A DNA stretch of 64,000 nt from Temnothorax longispinosus (Eukaryota; Arthropoda; Insecta; Hymenoptera; Formicidae): NCBI RefSeq assembly GCF_030848805.1, contig NC_092366.1, positions 15,690,620 through 15,754,619 of the forward strand. Direction: 5' to 3'. The notes below the pieces were generated by a model, which saw only the letters and a program-made list of their open reading frames with translations, was not told the DNA's origin and made no database searches. Position 1 is the first letter of the stretch, and the number at the start of each line of letters is the position of its first letter. Made by a program: the position numbers and the translations under genes. Shown here piece by piece: positions 14,001-28,500 of this stretch.

Positions 14001-17000
14001 GCAGGGTCGTTCCTACCCGGCGACGATGCTCTCGCCAGAGGATCCGGATAATAGGGTTTGCAATTTTTGCCCAGGCCTTTACCGCTCCGCGGAAATCACG
14101 GTGTAACGCGCATCTCGTGCACGGTAACGATCGTCGAATCGCGCACGATTGCAGGTAGATATCATCCGCCGTCACACTCTAATCTGTAATAGAATCAGCT
14201 CACTCGCCGGCGAATCGAATATAGGGACCGCCCGTGAATGTCGCGCTGTCGGGCTGCTCGGTTATTCGCAGAATATCCGACGTCAATTTAAATTCCTGAA
14301 TTTTATGACATCTCTGACGCGTAAACTTGCGCTTTACAAATACGTTATCGCGCGCGATAATCGATCTCGTCGCGAAAACCGGAAGTTAAAAATCCGAAAT
14401 AAATAACGAGAAAAAAATGCGAAGCATAGAACCACGAAATATTTGAATTATTTGATTTATAAAAAAATAACAGTTTTACACACGAAGGCAAAAAAGATTA
14501 GACTAATGCTTTAGACTAATGTTCTTCGATGACTCAGCAAATCAATTTGCGAATCAATTGGCTGTCTCATCTCAAACTCGTTTAAAACTTTATTAAGTTA
14601 CGATTTCAGATTAGACAAGACGATTAAGAATTGTCCTATTATTTCATCGTTAATTGCTTTCATTCAATACAATTAGAAGCTAAATGTACTTGTTATAAAA
14701 ATGTCTTAAATACCTATATAAATATATAAATGTTATGCGTATAAATAATCTCCGATTAAATAAATTGCAATAAGATAAATAAATAAGAAATTATTAGTAT
14801 TACCCCGATGCTTCACTGAGGAAAAATCAATTTTAAATTAGCTGAAAAGCCTGTAGATAAATAAAACTACTGATATTTGTTATAAATTAGAAATTATAAT
14901 AATTTTAATCTCCTAATGAAGGAGATGTGTAAATGCAACAGCTGTAAATCGAAATGATAGGTCATACGTTTATGATGTCTGTGACACTTGTGTGGTCGCG
15001 GTAGACGTGAAGAAACCTTTATCTTGTAACTAACGGGTGTCGGGTTCTTGTATGCACGGTGCATTAGCAACGACAGCGAAGACGCTTCCGCCTGTTACCT
15101 GTTTACTACATACAGTAGCTATACTGTTCTTCTAGACAGCATTCTCACATTGCACCTGCGCCGCAATTTCTACCTACCTACGGTGATATCGCGAACATAA
15201 TCGTGCGCATCCTTCATCCACGAAAATGTCTATAATACTTTCCTTATGCTACGCGCAGCTGACTAATATTAATGACAAGCAATTCCGATAGAGCAGTTAC
15301 TGGAATTCTTCATGATATAATTAAGCAAAATTTACGTATGAAATGCATCAGCGTCAATGAACAACAGAATTAATTACCGACCTTGTCACATCATAATTGT
15401 CTAGTTCTCATCCATAGCTTTGAAACAAGTTTTTCGAAACAAATCAATGTCGTCTGAAATTTTTAATGTGTCTATTGCACTGATATTGTACTTAATAAAG
15501 CTGTTCATAAATCTCGTGCTGCTATCAAATCGATTAAATTAATTGCATCTAAATGAACAAATCATGCGCGTACATAATAATTCGCGTTAGTTTATTATAT
15601 ATTTTATGATATTATTTATGCTCTTAGTTAAATTTTTAAATAGATAAAAGAAAATTTAAAGTTACATATTAAACAAAAATCGTAAATAATGAAATTTTCG
15701 ATGCACGAAAGATTACTCGAGGTACAACGTTTTCCTTAAATGCTTTCTTTATAGTCTAAGAAAAAGTCTTGTCATACCAATTAGTATTTTTATCAGTTCA
15801 CTCTTCTTTGACCAAAGGAATAAAAGATAGGAAGAAAGATAATTCTCGGAGAAATTGAAATGTTTTGTAGTACAAGAAAGCCGCGTTAATTGTGGTAGTT
15901 TTCCAACGCAGTGAGATAAATCGTTTTATCTTAAATAGGCATACACGAACAATGCCGGCGGATAATATTGAAGATCCTCGCAATTTATGTGTCGAAAATT
16001 CAAGGAAATTGTGAAACCGCGGTGGACAGATATTCGCGAGCTTAGTTTCAGGAATGAGCAAGCAAGCAAAAGAAGGCATAGCCATTGAGTATCGTGCAAA
16101 CAAATTCGCTGCTAATGACTATTGATTTAGGTTGTGCGAGTGATTTAGGCACACTATGTGTATTCAACATTTTGCATCTCATTGCGTACTCTGATCACGT
16201 TTGTGACGACCGTCTTGAATATCATTCAAGAAACGAGAACGAGAACGAGCGGAGAGAAAAGTAGCAATTCTGTAGTAACTTTCGATATACAGTTAAACGG
16301 AATCATTCTTATAACAGAATGCTTTAATCATGTCTCCAAGTAAGTCCAGTAGTAAAATATTTCAAAAATTAAAACATTTTAATTTTAATTTTAATTTTTA
16401 ATATTTGTTTAAGTGTTCATAATTTGTACTATTTTATTACTACTTTCATCTGTACTCAACCGCAACATACAAACTACAACCTCATATTAATAATTATCAA
16501 TTTAAATATTTCAAGTGTGTGTGATATAGTCTCCAAATAACAAATACAAAAGTATATATATATATACCGAGGCAATCCGTAGCTTGTGTATTCTAAGAAT
16601 TTCTCTGTTTTACAAATATGTATTAAAACGAAAATGAATATATATGTTCCTGGTCAAATACTCTATTATCATAGATATTCCCGTCTTAAGCAGCTTGAGG
16701 ACCATTACTTGGTCGAGTATTTAAAGAAAATGATTGCTCAGTAATGATTCATCATCGGATGAGCGCGTTAGACTCACATAAAATTTGGACGCGTGTGCAT
16801 TCTGAGTAGTAATGGCACGCTTGATTAATTTAATTGACGCAGTGTTTCATATATCGCGCAGCACCAGGCATCGTCGACATACTCTCGCGTTCACAGGTGT
16901 TGCTGACGCGCGCATGCATGACTCTTCGTCGGGTGTCGCGTGCTACTATCTTCGTTAATTAGTATTTATTCGCTAATTAGTTATTATTTGCCGTGATCTA

Positions 17001-20000
17001 TTGTGTCGTAGAACCAGACATTCGCTCGACGCTTAATACTGCGTTAGCTGACGATTAATTTCAACAAAACGTATCAAATTCTATCAAATGTTATAAAATG
17101 AAATTGGTGTTGTATATCTTTACAGTTTGATCTTTAGATCTTTAGTTTGATCGTTAGAATCTTTTAGAGATTTTTTAATGCAAGTTAATAAAGCTTTGTT
17201 TCTCGAAAGCAAACATTTTGTTTGGGGAATATCCGCTTACAACGCAAAAATGATTAGTTTATTATTGACTCGTATTATTATATTTAGATGCATTAATGCG
17301 AGCAGTTTTATTTGTTAATTGAGGCCGTTAATTAGACCATGCACGATAACGCGCATTTGATTGAAATGCACCTGCGGCGGTTAGTTTCGTTCGCTCAGCA
17401 GGGTGGCGTAAGTTGCACACAAATCGCTCGTTAGCGGGCGAACTTTAAATTACCGACCGTCCTTTTTGTCGTGTTTGCCTCGAGTTTTGGAGAACGCAAC
17501 CGCGGCACACCTTCTTTGCACCTCATCACAGAGAAGCAAAACTCCAAAAAGATTCTTTCTTCAGCGAAGAGATTTCTTTCTTTTAAACAACTGTTTTTTA
17601 ATAGTAGATTTTTTCAAATGATAGAAGATTACTTTTTGCGATTTGCACAATTAATAAAGATTGATTTTTAATCAAATATAACATTCCACGTTAAAGCTAT
17701 AAAGAACTTTTGATATCTTAATTTATTTCTTAAGCGACTGTTACTAAAAGATGTTTGCCTCGATGTTTGCAGAAGTTTATGGGAAACATGCGTGATTTTT
17801 TTCATTAATTTTTTATTTAATAAATTTAGTTTAATATACTTCTTTTTAACGATCAAATAAAATTTTTATATAGATATTTATAAAAAAAAATATAAGTCTT
17901 TTTTACTGGTTTCCTTTCTTTGGTGACACATCTGATTAGAAATTTACGTTGACTCATATGTTCAAAAGATCCCGCTTTCGTTATTCTCAGTATACAGATA
18001 AAGAATTATGAATATCAGTTCTGTCTTCTCAATGAGTTAATTCACGAAATCTCGCGTTGTTATCTAAGCTTTTATCAGAAACAGTAAAGTCTTTTTGCGG
18101 GTTACTCCTTATCGACCCGCGCAGACCCCTCTTCTTATGGTTAATCAAATCTTCCGGACAAAAATCTCACTGTAGAGAACATAGAAAAAATTGTCAAGTT
18201 ACGCATAGTGTTATAATATTAATACGTAAAACATACACATTTGTATAAGGAACTACTTAATAAATGATAAGTTCAAACTCAGGATCAAGGTTGATAATTT
18301 TAATGTTAAACGGGCAAGAGAGAGATATGTGAATTATTATATAAAATATAAAATAATATATCTGCTGATTTTTAAAATTTTTAATATATTAAATATTAAA
18401 TATTGATTTGAACTTGCGTGACGTTAAAGAGATTATCGTAGTCACGCTTTGCAACATGTTCCGTTTGTGATCAATCAGTTTCAATATCACGATGACTTGC
18501 AATTAGACGTGTGCATTAGTATGAGTTTTATGCCGTTAGAAAATATACAAGTAATTCCACGAGTACTTATTTGCATTCATATCAGCACCGTTTTCAACGC
18601 AAATGTGATAGTACGCGTCGCTTCACGCCAGATGAAAAGGTTCTATATCCGCAAACATTTTCCGCGGATTTAAATAGCACTCGTCAGAGTATGACGTATG
18701 ACCAGTTTTTTCAACATGTCAAAAACGTGTTTAATAAGAGATCGACCGGCAAAGCGATGAAAGCATTTGACGGACGTTAGATTCATCACAATCAACTACA
18801 AATCACGACTCATACTTGTTTGAAAATATTAGAGAATAAGATTGGAAAGTAAATTAATGAGACTAGCTATCATAAATTTTCAAATAATGCACTTGGCATA
18901 TACATATACATATTTAGTATATTGAAAACGACGTTATAACTTCAACATGATTTTCGTCTTTACAGTTTGTAATAAATCATATCAAAAGTGATTAATGATG
19001 GCAAAAGTGAAAATTATATAGTTATGCATTAATTTTTAGACGGACATTATTGTAAATGACAAATTTAAGTAATTATTGTATAATGTACATTTATTTATTT
19101 GCATCAATAAATACAAATACATATTTACAAGAATAAAATAAGATCTATTAAATTATTTATGATAAAAAATAATTACATATATTTAATATATATTCGAAGT
19201 CAACTCGTAATATTGTTTTATTTTTACGAATATGTTTGATATGAATAATCAAGGCGTGACGATATTAACCAATATTCCAAATAATTTGGTTATCTCGGAG
19301 TTTGGAGCCAGTTAATCAATTAAATCATAATCGAATTACTTGATGTTGGCATGAATGCAGCTTACTATACATTGACATCTGAAATGTCAATTAACGAATT
19401 TTCAAAGTTCATCTATTCAGAATTCCGCTCGAGTAGTTTACGATTATCATATAACTGTTTATGAAAATTGGTCGATGTAATTTTGAATTTAATGAAAAAT
19501 TTCGTGTTGTCACATTTTTAAATCTATATTGCCAGTTTATCTGCAACACTTTAACACATTATTTAAAATTAACAGCCTAACACACGATTACATCTAAATG
19601 CAAATAAGAAGTCGACATCACTTCGAGCGCGATCCGCTGTCCAAAATCAATGGGTTGTCCTTCCTACGAAAATCTCGAAAGTTAGGGAACATTTAATTTC
19701 TTATCTGACCTGACAACACATTGCGCGCCTTGAAATCTCGAGAATCCTTCATCTTCTTATTTCTTAATTTCTTTTCGTTATTGTTCTTTAATGAATCAAT
19801 ATCCGGTCTTTAATAATAAGCTTGAAATTACAATTTTGCATTGCCATGTCGCAATCACGATTCTATTTCACTGATTGCTTAATTTTATTATTTCTCCTCT
19901 CAAATGTGGCATTTTATTGAAAATAAAATTACTTCAGTCTTTCTAATTCTGAAATATTTATCATTAACTTTCGACGGCAACATCGAGATTTGCATAATAT

Positions 20001-22554
20001 ATTATGAATCAGACGTTACAATCTTATATTTAACACATATTTAATCACCATTGTTGGTTGTTGGGTTTAAGAAGTTAATAATGTTATCTGCGATGTTAAA
20101 AAATATTCGTAAGTAAAATGTCACTTTCCAGGACTAATTGTAACCTCTTAAAAATAATCAAAGACTATATCGTAATCACTTTAGTTACAAGAATTTTTAG
20201 ATATGCCTTATAAGTAATGGGATAAAATTGTGATTGATTACAAGTGTAGAGCCTAATATATATTTTTGATGTGCAATTACACCAAATCATATTATATATT
20301 TGTACATTTGTAATTTGTGATTTCTGGAAAAAAAACGTAAAATATTTTTATTAATATATCCTACGGAAGTTTTTTAACTATTATTTTCTCTATAAGATTG
20401 TTATCCTGCGAAACACAATTATAAAAGTTACAAAAAAACATAGTAAAATAGGAAAATATAAGTGAGAAGTAGTGATGCGAGTTTTACTAATTAAAGTGAC
20501 GGTGTACATCAAAGTGCTCATCCATCGTAGCCGAGGTGGCGTTAATGGAAACGTCAAACATTCTCAAAGAGGGGCACCGCGGTCCTCGTGACGCAGCAAA
20601 GCAGGATTAAAGTTCTTCAGGTGTTCCAGAAAAGAAATTTCTGAGAGAAGTCTTCCGCGAAGTCGCGACATCATCCATCTGGTCAGCGCGAGCTATCGGA
20701 AGCGCTTATACCGTGGCAGGAAATCGATACTATTTCACGCAGTTTGTGGCTTAGGCAAATGAAATAGGATGCATATACAAAAATTGATTGATATATTGTA
20801 AATTATTTTACAACCGCACGCAAATGTCATTTACACGACAGACAGACAGCTTCGTATATATAAAGTTACATAATCTTGCGCAAAATCCAAGAAACGCGTT
20901 CTTCATATCTCTAACTGCGCGATAAAATTCTTCAATAAAAAAGACAGAAATTTACATTTACATTATGTAATTAAATATATAACTATACGTATGAGGATAT
21001 ATAAAGAGTGAATATATATATGTAGAAGAAGAATTTTACTCGTAATTCATATGTATACAAGATCACAAACGAGGTGTGAATCATTGCAAATCAATTGGCC
21101 ATGTACACGGTACTGATCTTATATCTTGGCTGAGATGCTGTTCCTGACATTCCTTGTACGCTATGCGCCGTAAGGAAGAGAACGTACCGCAGTCTATTTA
21201 TCACTGACCGTTCCAGAAGGAACCACCCAGGAAATACAAAGCCGCGAATGTTCTTGCATTCGAACCGTGTGAGGAAAGATGACTTTAACGGTTGCTCAAA
21301 TTTCATTGCGTCAATGTTCGCCCGCATTCTTTTTCTCGTAAAAAAAGTGTCTTAGTTATTTATACAACAAACTGCCTAACGTTCGGCGTTCGTTTAATCT
21401 CGTCGTATCATTTTTATGTTTTAAACAGAGTTTTGTAATTAGGACAAGCCATATAATGAATTATGAATCACATGTAAGATATTCCGCTTTTATTATATAT
21501 TACTCAAAAGTATTTTTCTTCATTATATTATTAATAACATTTTAACAATCTTAGTATCAAATATATTATTTAGAATTATTTTTAATCTTATGAAAGATAC
21601 AGCGCATATGTAATAATCTAAAATTAACCGCATTTGGTAGAGGCTGCAACTAAACTTACCGAGCCACGATTCGTTTGTTTCTTCTTCATTCAGGCAAAAC
21701 ATCGGAAGATTTTCGTATATACTGTCGTTACATTGAAATGAAACACGTTGCTTCTGATGTGGTGAGGAAGTCTTACGCGCGAAGGTCTTCATCCTTCCCC
21801 GATTATTTTTGGTGCGTATTCCGCGGAAGCGGATCTTTGACGGTCTTGCGTGACGATTCTCTAACGTGAATACACGCGAATTTAACGTGCTTTCCATTAG
21901 TGATATGTTAGAAATTTATTTGGTCAAGTGCACGGTGCGGTATTCCGTGTAGCGTGCCTCTTCGAGGAAACTAATTTATTACAAAACTTAGTTTTATTAT
22001 TTCTTACTTTTTCTTTTCTTCATCGTTTTTATCTTTTTCAAAAGAAAATAAAGATATTTTACTGAAATGACTATACATTCAAAGGCAATTGATATCTTTT
22101 ACTCATTATTATCGCGAAATTGTTCCTCATCATATATAATATTACTAATAAGAAAAGAATCAATTACGAATTACAAAATATGTTATTCAATTATATGTAC
22201 TTTATTACACATTTTATGTACAATTAGATTTTGTTATCGAGATGAAAATCTCGATTGTATTGAAAATCTGTATTGTAATAGCAAAAAACTTTCCGTAACA
22301 GATTAACAGGAGATTCTTTTTTGTGTATTTTGAAAAAATTCAACTAGAGTTTTCCGTTAAACAAATCCATAAAACTTTTTTTGTAAACAAGTTTAATTTT
22401 ATTTTTGTGACGGATCTATCGAAACGAGTAACTCGCTATTATTTTTTTTATCGCATACGTTGTTCTGTACAAAATAAAAAAATATTGGCAGAATCTTACG
22501 CTTATACTACCTAATAACTTTTGTGAATTTTACACATTCCTGTATATGCTTTTG

Positions 22555-22596
<42 letters not shown>

Positions 22597-25500
22597 CTTA
22601 TTAAAATTAAATAAACTTCTTATTAGCATGATACACGTTAAATACGAAATAATAGATAATGAAGATTATCAATTATTTATCAATCGATCACTATGCGATT
22701 AATTAAAATTTGAAAAGTTAATTACAAAATTCGATGTAACATTGTAAACATTCCGATCGTAAACCAGCGCTTTGGTTGACATAGCACACAAATGGTGATA
22801 ATACATGGAACTATAACTCGCACTTGGTAATTTAATCATCGACCGTTGCGGGCGGAGGTTAACTGATTAAAATATAAATCGCGGCTTCTACAGAATCAGA
22901 TTAAATCATCCAGCGCTACAGCTCACTTCGTATGATTTATTATGATCCAGATTTTAATAACGATATTAGGATCAAAATTAACGCGGTATAAACTATCACT
23001 GTAATTTGCGACGCTCTAGCACAATAAATTTTAGTTATCTATTATCTATTCTTTTTACATTAAAATGCAATTTAATTAATGTTATGTCTAAGCTACATAT
23101 AAATATTAAGTACATATTGATATATGTACTTAAACGATATTGAACAAAATATTTATGAAACAATAAGCATTGCAAAAAATAAATTTTTAATGGATAAAAA
23201 TAGAAAAAAATCGGATATTAGAATTTATTAAACTTACTATACATATAAGAGAATTACATAGATATTTCTCGCACTTTTATCTCATCAAACGTGAAATATC
23301 TCGGGCAACTAACACGATCTGTCATGCCAAATTTACATTTTTTTTCTTATTCAAAAATGTCTGTAATACATATAGCTGCAACGGTAAACTCGTGTCATTC
23401 CGCGCATAAGTCTCGCTGAATGGTTCTCCCACTGTTCCAAGATACAACAGTATCTATATACCTTGCGAAAACGGAAAAGAACTGCCAGTGAATGATGTTG
23501 AGTTGCATACCGAAGATGCAGCCAGAGGTGTTCTCGTTACTTGAAGGACATCACTCTGAAGACGAGGCTGAAAGAATATCCATGTGACAAAATATAAAAG
23601 ACACCGGCAAAAACTCAGATATGCGCGAGAATGAAAGAAGAGACGAATGAGAGAAAGACTGTCACGGGAGGAAACTGTAGAGAACAGGGAAGAGCACTAT
23701 CGTTAAAGCTGTGCCTGGCATCACAACGTCGCAATTGAATCGCATGGATAGATGAGTGTCGGTGTATGCACGTATGCTTGTTGTACGTATATATATATAT
23801 ATGTATACGTACATGTGTGGTGTGGTGTGTGCCGTGTCACTGGCAGTTAGTAAGAAGAGAGATATAGGTGAGCAAGAAGACGGTGTGAGATGATACAAAG
23901 TGGCAGGAGGAAGGAGGTAAGAGACGATGCAGCGAACGAAGAGACGTGAGAGGAGTGCAGTGCTCTCCTATAAACACTTCGTTGCTCATAATCGCTGTAC
24001 CAAGCTGCTGCTGCTGCTGCTGCTGTTGTTGTTGCTGTTGCTGTTGTTTCATCCGTGGAAGTAGATCACGTTCTCAGCGCGCGATTAAGAAGTTTAGCCG
24101 CGCACATCTGCGCACGACGCCACAAAGGCTGCATTTTCGAGACGATTTTGTAAATTTAAATCCGCTCGCTTTTATAAATATTAATTGTGACGTTACGATG
24201 CTAGGATAAGTATACCGTTCTAATGTAGGGTTCGGTAATGCTTGACTCAAGATGATGATGCGCGGATAATCGGGCATATAAAGTTATGATAAATTAATCG
24301 ACGCAGATTTTATCGCATCGTACGTTTAAATCTCGCGTGATCGCGTGCGGCAGCATAAATACATGAGCCTCGTGCGCACTTAGCCGGCGGCGTATATGTA
24401 TATGTAGATGGTGAAGAAGCTGATGCATATTGTTGCAACAAGTGCATTGCCAGTGCCGCCTCGCAGTCTCGCCGCCGCCGGTCGATCGGCGCAGACAGCA
24501 CGGCGCTATTTGTACCGGTGCAGACTATCTCGGAGCTCGGCACATATATATTACGTAACGGTGAATTACTCTGGGTATCTTCTAGCCGGATTTACAGTAC
24601 CATGGAGAATGCATTGTTTCGATACAGGATAATGCCCCAGGAACCAAAATCAACAAGCGTAACCGAAATCATAATAAAATTGACGGCAATGTGTTTATCA
24701 GACAGAGTATAACCATTACGATCCAGCTTACATTTTTATAACGTGATACCAATTTTGTTCAAGTCTTTTTGTCCTTTCTATCCAATCAAGACCAATCTGA
24801 CGATGCCATTTTTATCATAATTACGTAAAGAGATGATCACGAGAGATATGACAGCTCATTAAAGGTTTTAACAAATATGCTGCATCATTTAAGTGCATGT
24901 CGTTTTTGTATAAATTTAACGGTCAATTTACGAGAATGACTTTGTATAATAATCTCACCACTGTATCATCCTGGTAAAACTTTAAGCGTATGAGATTGTA
25001 TATAAGCTTCTGATAGAACTTTGGTGTTATAGAAAAATATATGAAACGCTCCATAAAATTTCATAGAAAATACTGTATTTTTATCAGCGTATATCTTTTT
25101 TTTTAATTAAAATTACTCTTGTCAAAATTAAACCAAAGATAATATTTGAAAAATGTCGAAAGATAATTATTGTAATTAAGGATATAATACAATTTTTATT
25201 TATACTATTTGTAAGAAAAGTTGCAATTTCAGCAACTACGATGCTTGATGGTGAAGATTGTTTCCTCCATAGTGGAGTCTCGATCCAAGAGATCGATTCG
25301 AGAGGGCATTGTTTGACCAGAAGCCCTTAAAAAGGTTTCGCCCTTTTAACAGGACACAAAAGCCTGTGGAATTTCTCGAGGCATCCCGACGCAATAAACG
25401 ACCTGCTGATTAAAGCTCTGTTTTTTAATATATAATCTTTTTACTTGTTTCGAGTGAGTTTATTGGTGCGTCATCGTTCATAACACATCTAAAGAAAGGC

Positions 25501-28500
25501 GCATATAAAGAAATGAACATAATTTCTAAGGAATATAGGCGAAAATTTCTTACATGTTGATTTTTACTGTTAATTACGATGATGTTTTGTAATCCATCAT
25601 ATAAATATGCTATTAAAACTCGGAAAATGTTTTACACGGGCGTGCATCTGAATACTAACATGTGAAAACAAATCAGTCATCCTAGATACTCTTTCTGCAT
25701 CGATATATTAGAATATTAATTTAAAATAAAAACGAAGTTAGAAAAAAATAAACTATGTTAAAAAGTGCAAAAATATGGCCAACAATAAGTCCATAATTCT
25801 GGTTAGTTAAGTAATCGTTCGATACTGATGGACATTGTAATTAATACAGTCATAAAAATATATTATAATTTCTTTTTTTATATCCCGTTAAATATTGTAA
25901 TCTACAACTTAGGTTTGTATTATTCTCATCTCGCTTTTCAAATATCTCGACGCTACATAGCTCATAAATATTATCATTTTTCTTCTCACATGTAATCGTC
26001 GTTAATATCTCATAAAGTGTTCGTAAAGCGAAGAAAATTGCAATGGTTCAAAGCCTTTCCGCGTTGCACTTATCTGCAGCTGCTTTCTCCCTCTTGTCAA
26101 CTTACGATCCTCGCCGATCATCCATGGCGTTCCCCTGTCGGGTTAATTAGCAGCCATTATCTCGATACTAGCCGTGTAATTAATTACCGCACGCTCGAGA
26201 GCTCCTCGTCCAACCTTGGTGAACTTTTCCTCTTCTTTTCTTTCTTCGTTGCCGAGTGAATCACGTAGCAGCGACACGCAAAGCGTATTAATCGTTTTCA
26301 CGTCCATTTATTCATTTTTAAACGATATAATCATATTCGAGTATAGTAATTGCGATATGTAACACGATAATTAACGATATAATCATTTTTAACGTACCGA
26401 TATCTGTAACGAAAGAGAAAGAGAGACGATCTCTCAGACGTTTGTTCAATCTGTCGTTAGCTTTAAAAGATGGATAGAATCTGAAATTGAATCTTGTAAT
26501 TAGATCAATTAGCACCGTGAAATCTTCGTCGCGCAAAACTCATTAACGAAAAGGTAGATCTGCCCAATTAAAAATGTACTCATTCTTTGATGTCGATCCA
26601 TGTTCATCTCTTCAGTAAGAGATACTCAGTTTTCAACAATTTTTACTGTGCCTTGCATAGAAATTAAAAAATTCTTTTTTCTAGGCGACAATACGTAAGT
26701 TTCACCTCATAAAAATATATTGTATAAAATAAGCATTATGCATTACTTTATAAACTTGATTTTAATTTATTTGCCGTGATACAAGTGTAAAATGTTTGTT
26801 TACTTCGTAATAGTTATTAATTTAAATTAAGCTGAATTAAATTAATTTAAATTAATATGAATTAAGTTGATAACGAAGTTTAGAATTGAATATTCTCAAG
26901 TTCCAATTTTATTTCTTTCCGAAGAAAAATAAGTGTATATAGAGAATAACGAAAAGGGAGAAATTGATCCAATAGCGCTAGCGGAAACTTTGGTCTACGA
27001 AATCGAAGTCGTCTTTATCTATTCCGTCGAGACGTCGTATTTCTGGACGTCGCATCGGGGCAATACGTGTGACAGCAATACGATCTACCGCCGCCACCGC
27101 GGTAGACGCGCTGCGGTGTATTCCCGGCGGAGTGTTCGTGTCTTTGATACCTTACCGGAGTTTTTTTACGCGGCGCACAGCAGTTTCCCCCGATTCCGCG
27201 TATGACTACTCGCGCCCGATCGTTACGTTTCCCATAAAGCTCTAGTATGCATATACATTTACAATAGATGTGTCTATAAAACACACGCGCAGAATCCGCT
27301 CTGTCTCCGCGAGCGCGCGAATACACGTACATTGTTTCCTATATACCGAACCAGGACCACCGCTAGCGCGCGGCGGCCGACTTTACGACGAACTCTCCGG
27401 CTTTCATACGCGGCGCAGACTCGCCTGGCAGCGACGACGGCAAACGTTGGTGAATGCAATATTCAGCAGTGCCGGCGTTGCTCTTTGTGCTGCTTGATTT
27501 TTCTGTCTCCTCCGATATGCAGCCTCGCTCTCCCGGCGAAAGGGGGGAAAGAGTAGGCCCTCCCTCTTACCTCTATCCTGACTTTTCTCTCTCTTCCCTT
27601 GACGTGCCTGTGTCTTTCGCCGCGCTCAGCCTCTCTTCCATCAGCTTCTTTGATTCTTCACCTCTCTCGCGTCTTTCTCGTTTCTTCCCCTTGTCTCGCC
27701 GCGCTAACGCATTTCGCCTTCGTCGTCCCGACGATGACGAAGACGGGTGCCGCACGGAGGCCGTTTACTGTTTACGAGGCTCCCACCAGTGCGTACGGCG
27801 TTGCAATTATTGTAAATTGCCGCCGTAGCGTGAAAGAGCGTTCCCCCCTTTCATAAATTTCGTACGGCGGATACGGGCCCACGATCGAATTTTTATTCAC
27901 GATAAACGCGCCACCGAAGGAGGAGCTAGGGTAGTAGCGACCGAAGGAACGAACGAACGACCGACCAAGCGATCGGTGCAGGCGTAATCGCGTGGAAAGA
28001 ACTTTCAGCGCGTTAACGTCCCAATTCAATGTTTGGGCGACTGAGTTTGCATACGGCCAGCGTATCATAAATTATAACCGAAAACTTGGTCGCGTTTACC
28101 GACGAAAATTCAACCGAAACTTGATTACAAACTATTTCTAGGTAAATGCGTATATGTTTTATCGTATAATGAATGTGCAGTATATTTTTATGAAAGTAAA
28201 ACAGAGGACCTGTACATTTTACAAGTCTGCACAAATTCGTTATTAATTGATGAAAAAATTTCGAGCGTTTATAATAACTCAAGAGTAGTGCTGTTAATAA
28301 CTATTATTTATCGGATGCTTCAATTTTGTAGAAAATTAAATATTTTGCAGTAACAAAATACTTATTTATATCAGAAATGTTGATCCGGCTTACGTAAATC
28401 TGACGTAAGTCTCGAGACAAATGTCACAAGAAGCAACGATGTTCGTGACGTAAATCAATGCGGAATATCTTCTGAATAAAAAAAAGCAGCCAAATTATAT

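Noticed and set aside
19225..19255. Partial resemblance to the insect microRNA miR-190
   Set aside because: Only an internal 13-base match is present, the seed differs, and the flanks do not fold into a precursor with a matching star strand.
21523..21897. 124-codon minus-strand frame
   Set aside because: Its length is within chance expectation for this window size. The C-terminal third is Ile/Leu/Lys-rich from AT-rich DNA, and there are no homologous features.
23837..24052. Polyglutamine frame on the minus strand as a gene
   Set aside because: Beyond the trinucleotide repeat the sequence has no coding character, and no splice partner or homolog is recognised.
27454..27828. 124-codon frame in the 27-28-kb CpG island
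   Set aside because: High GC opens several frames at once. The product is Ser/Arg/Leu-rich without domains.
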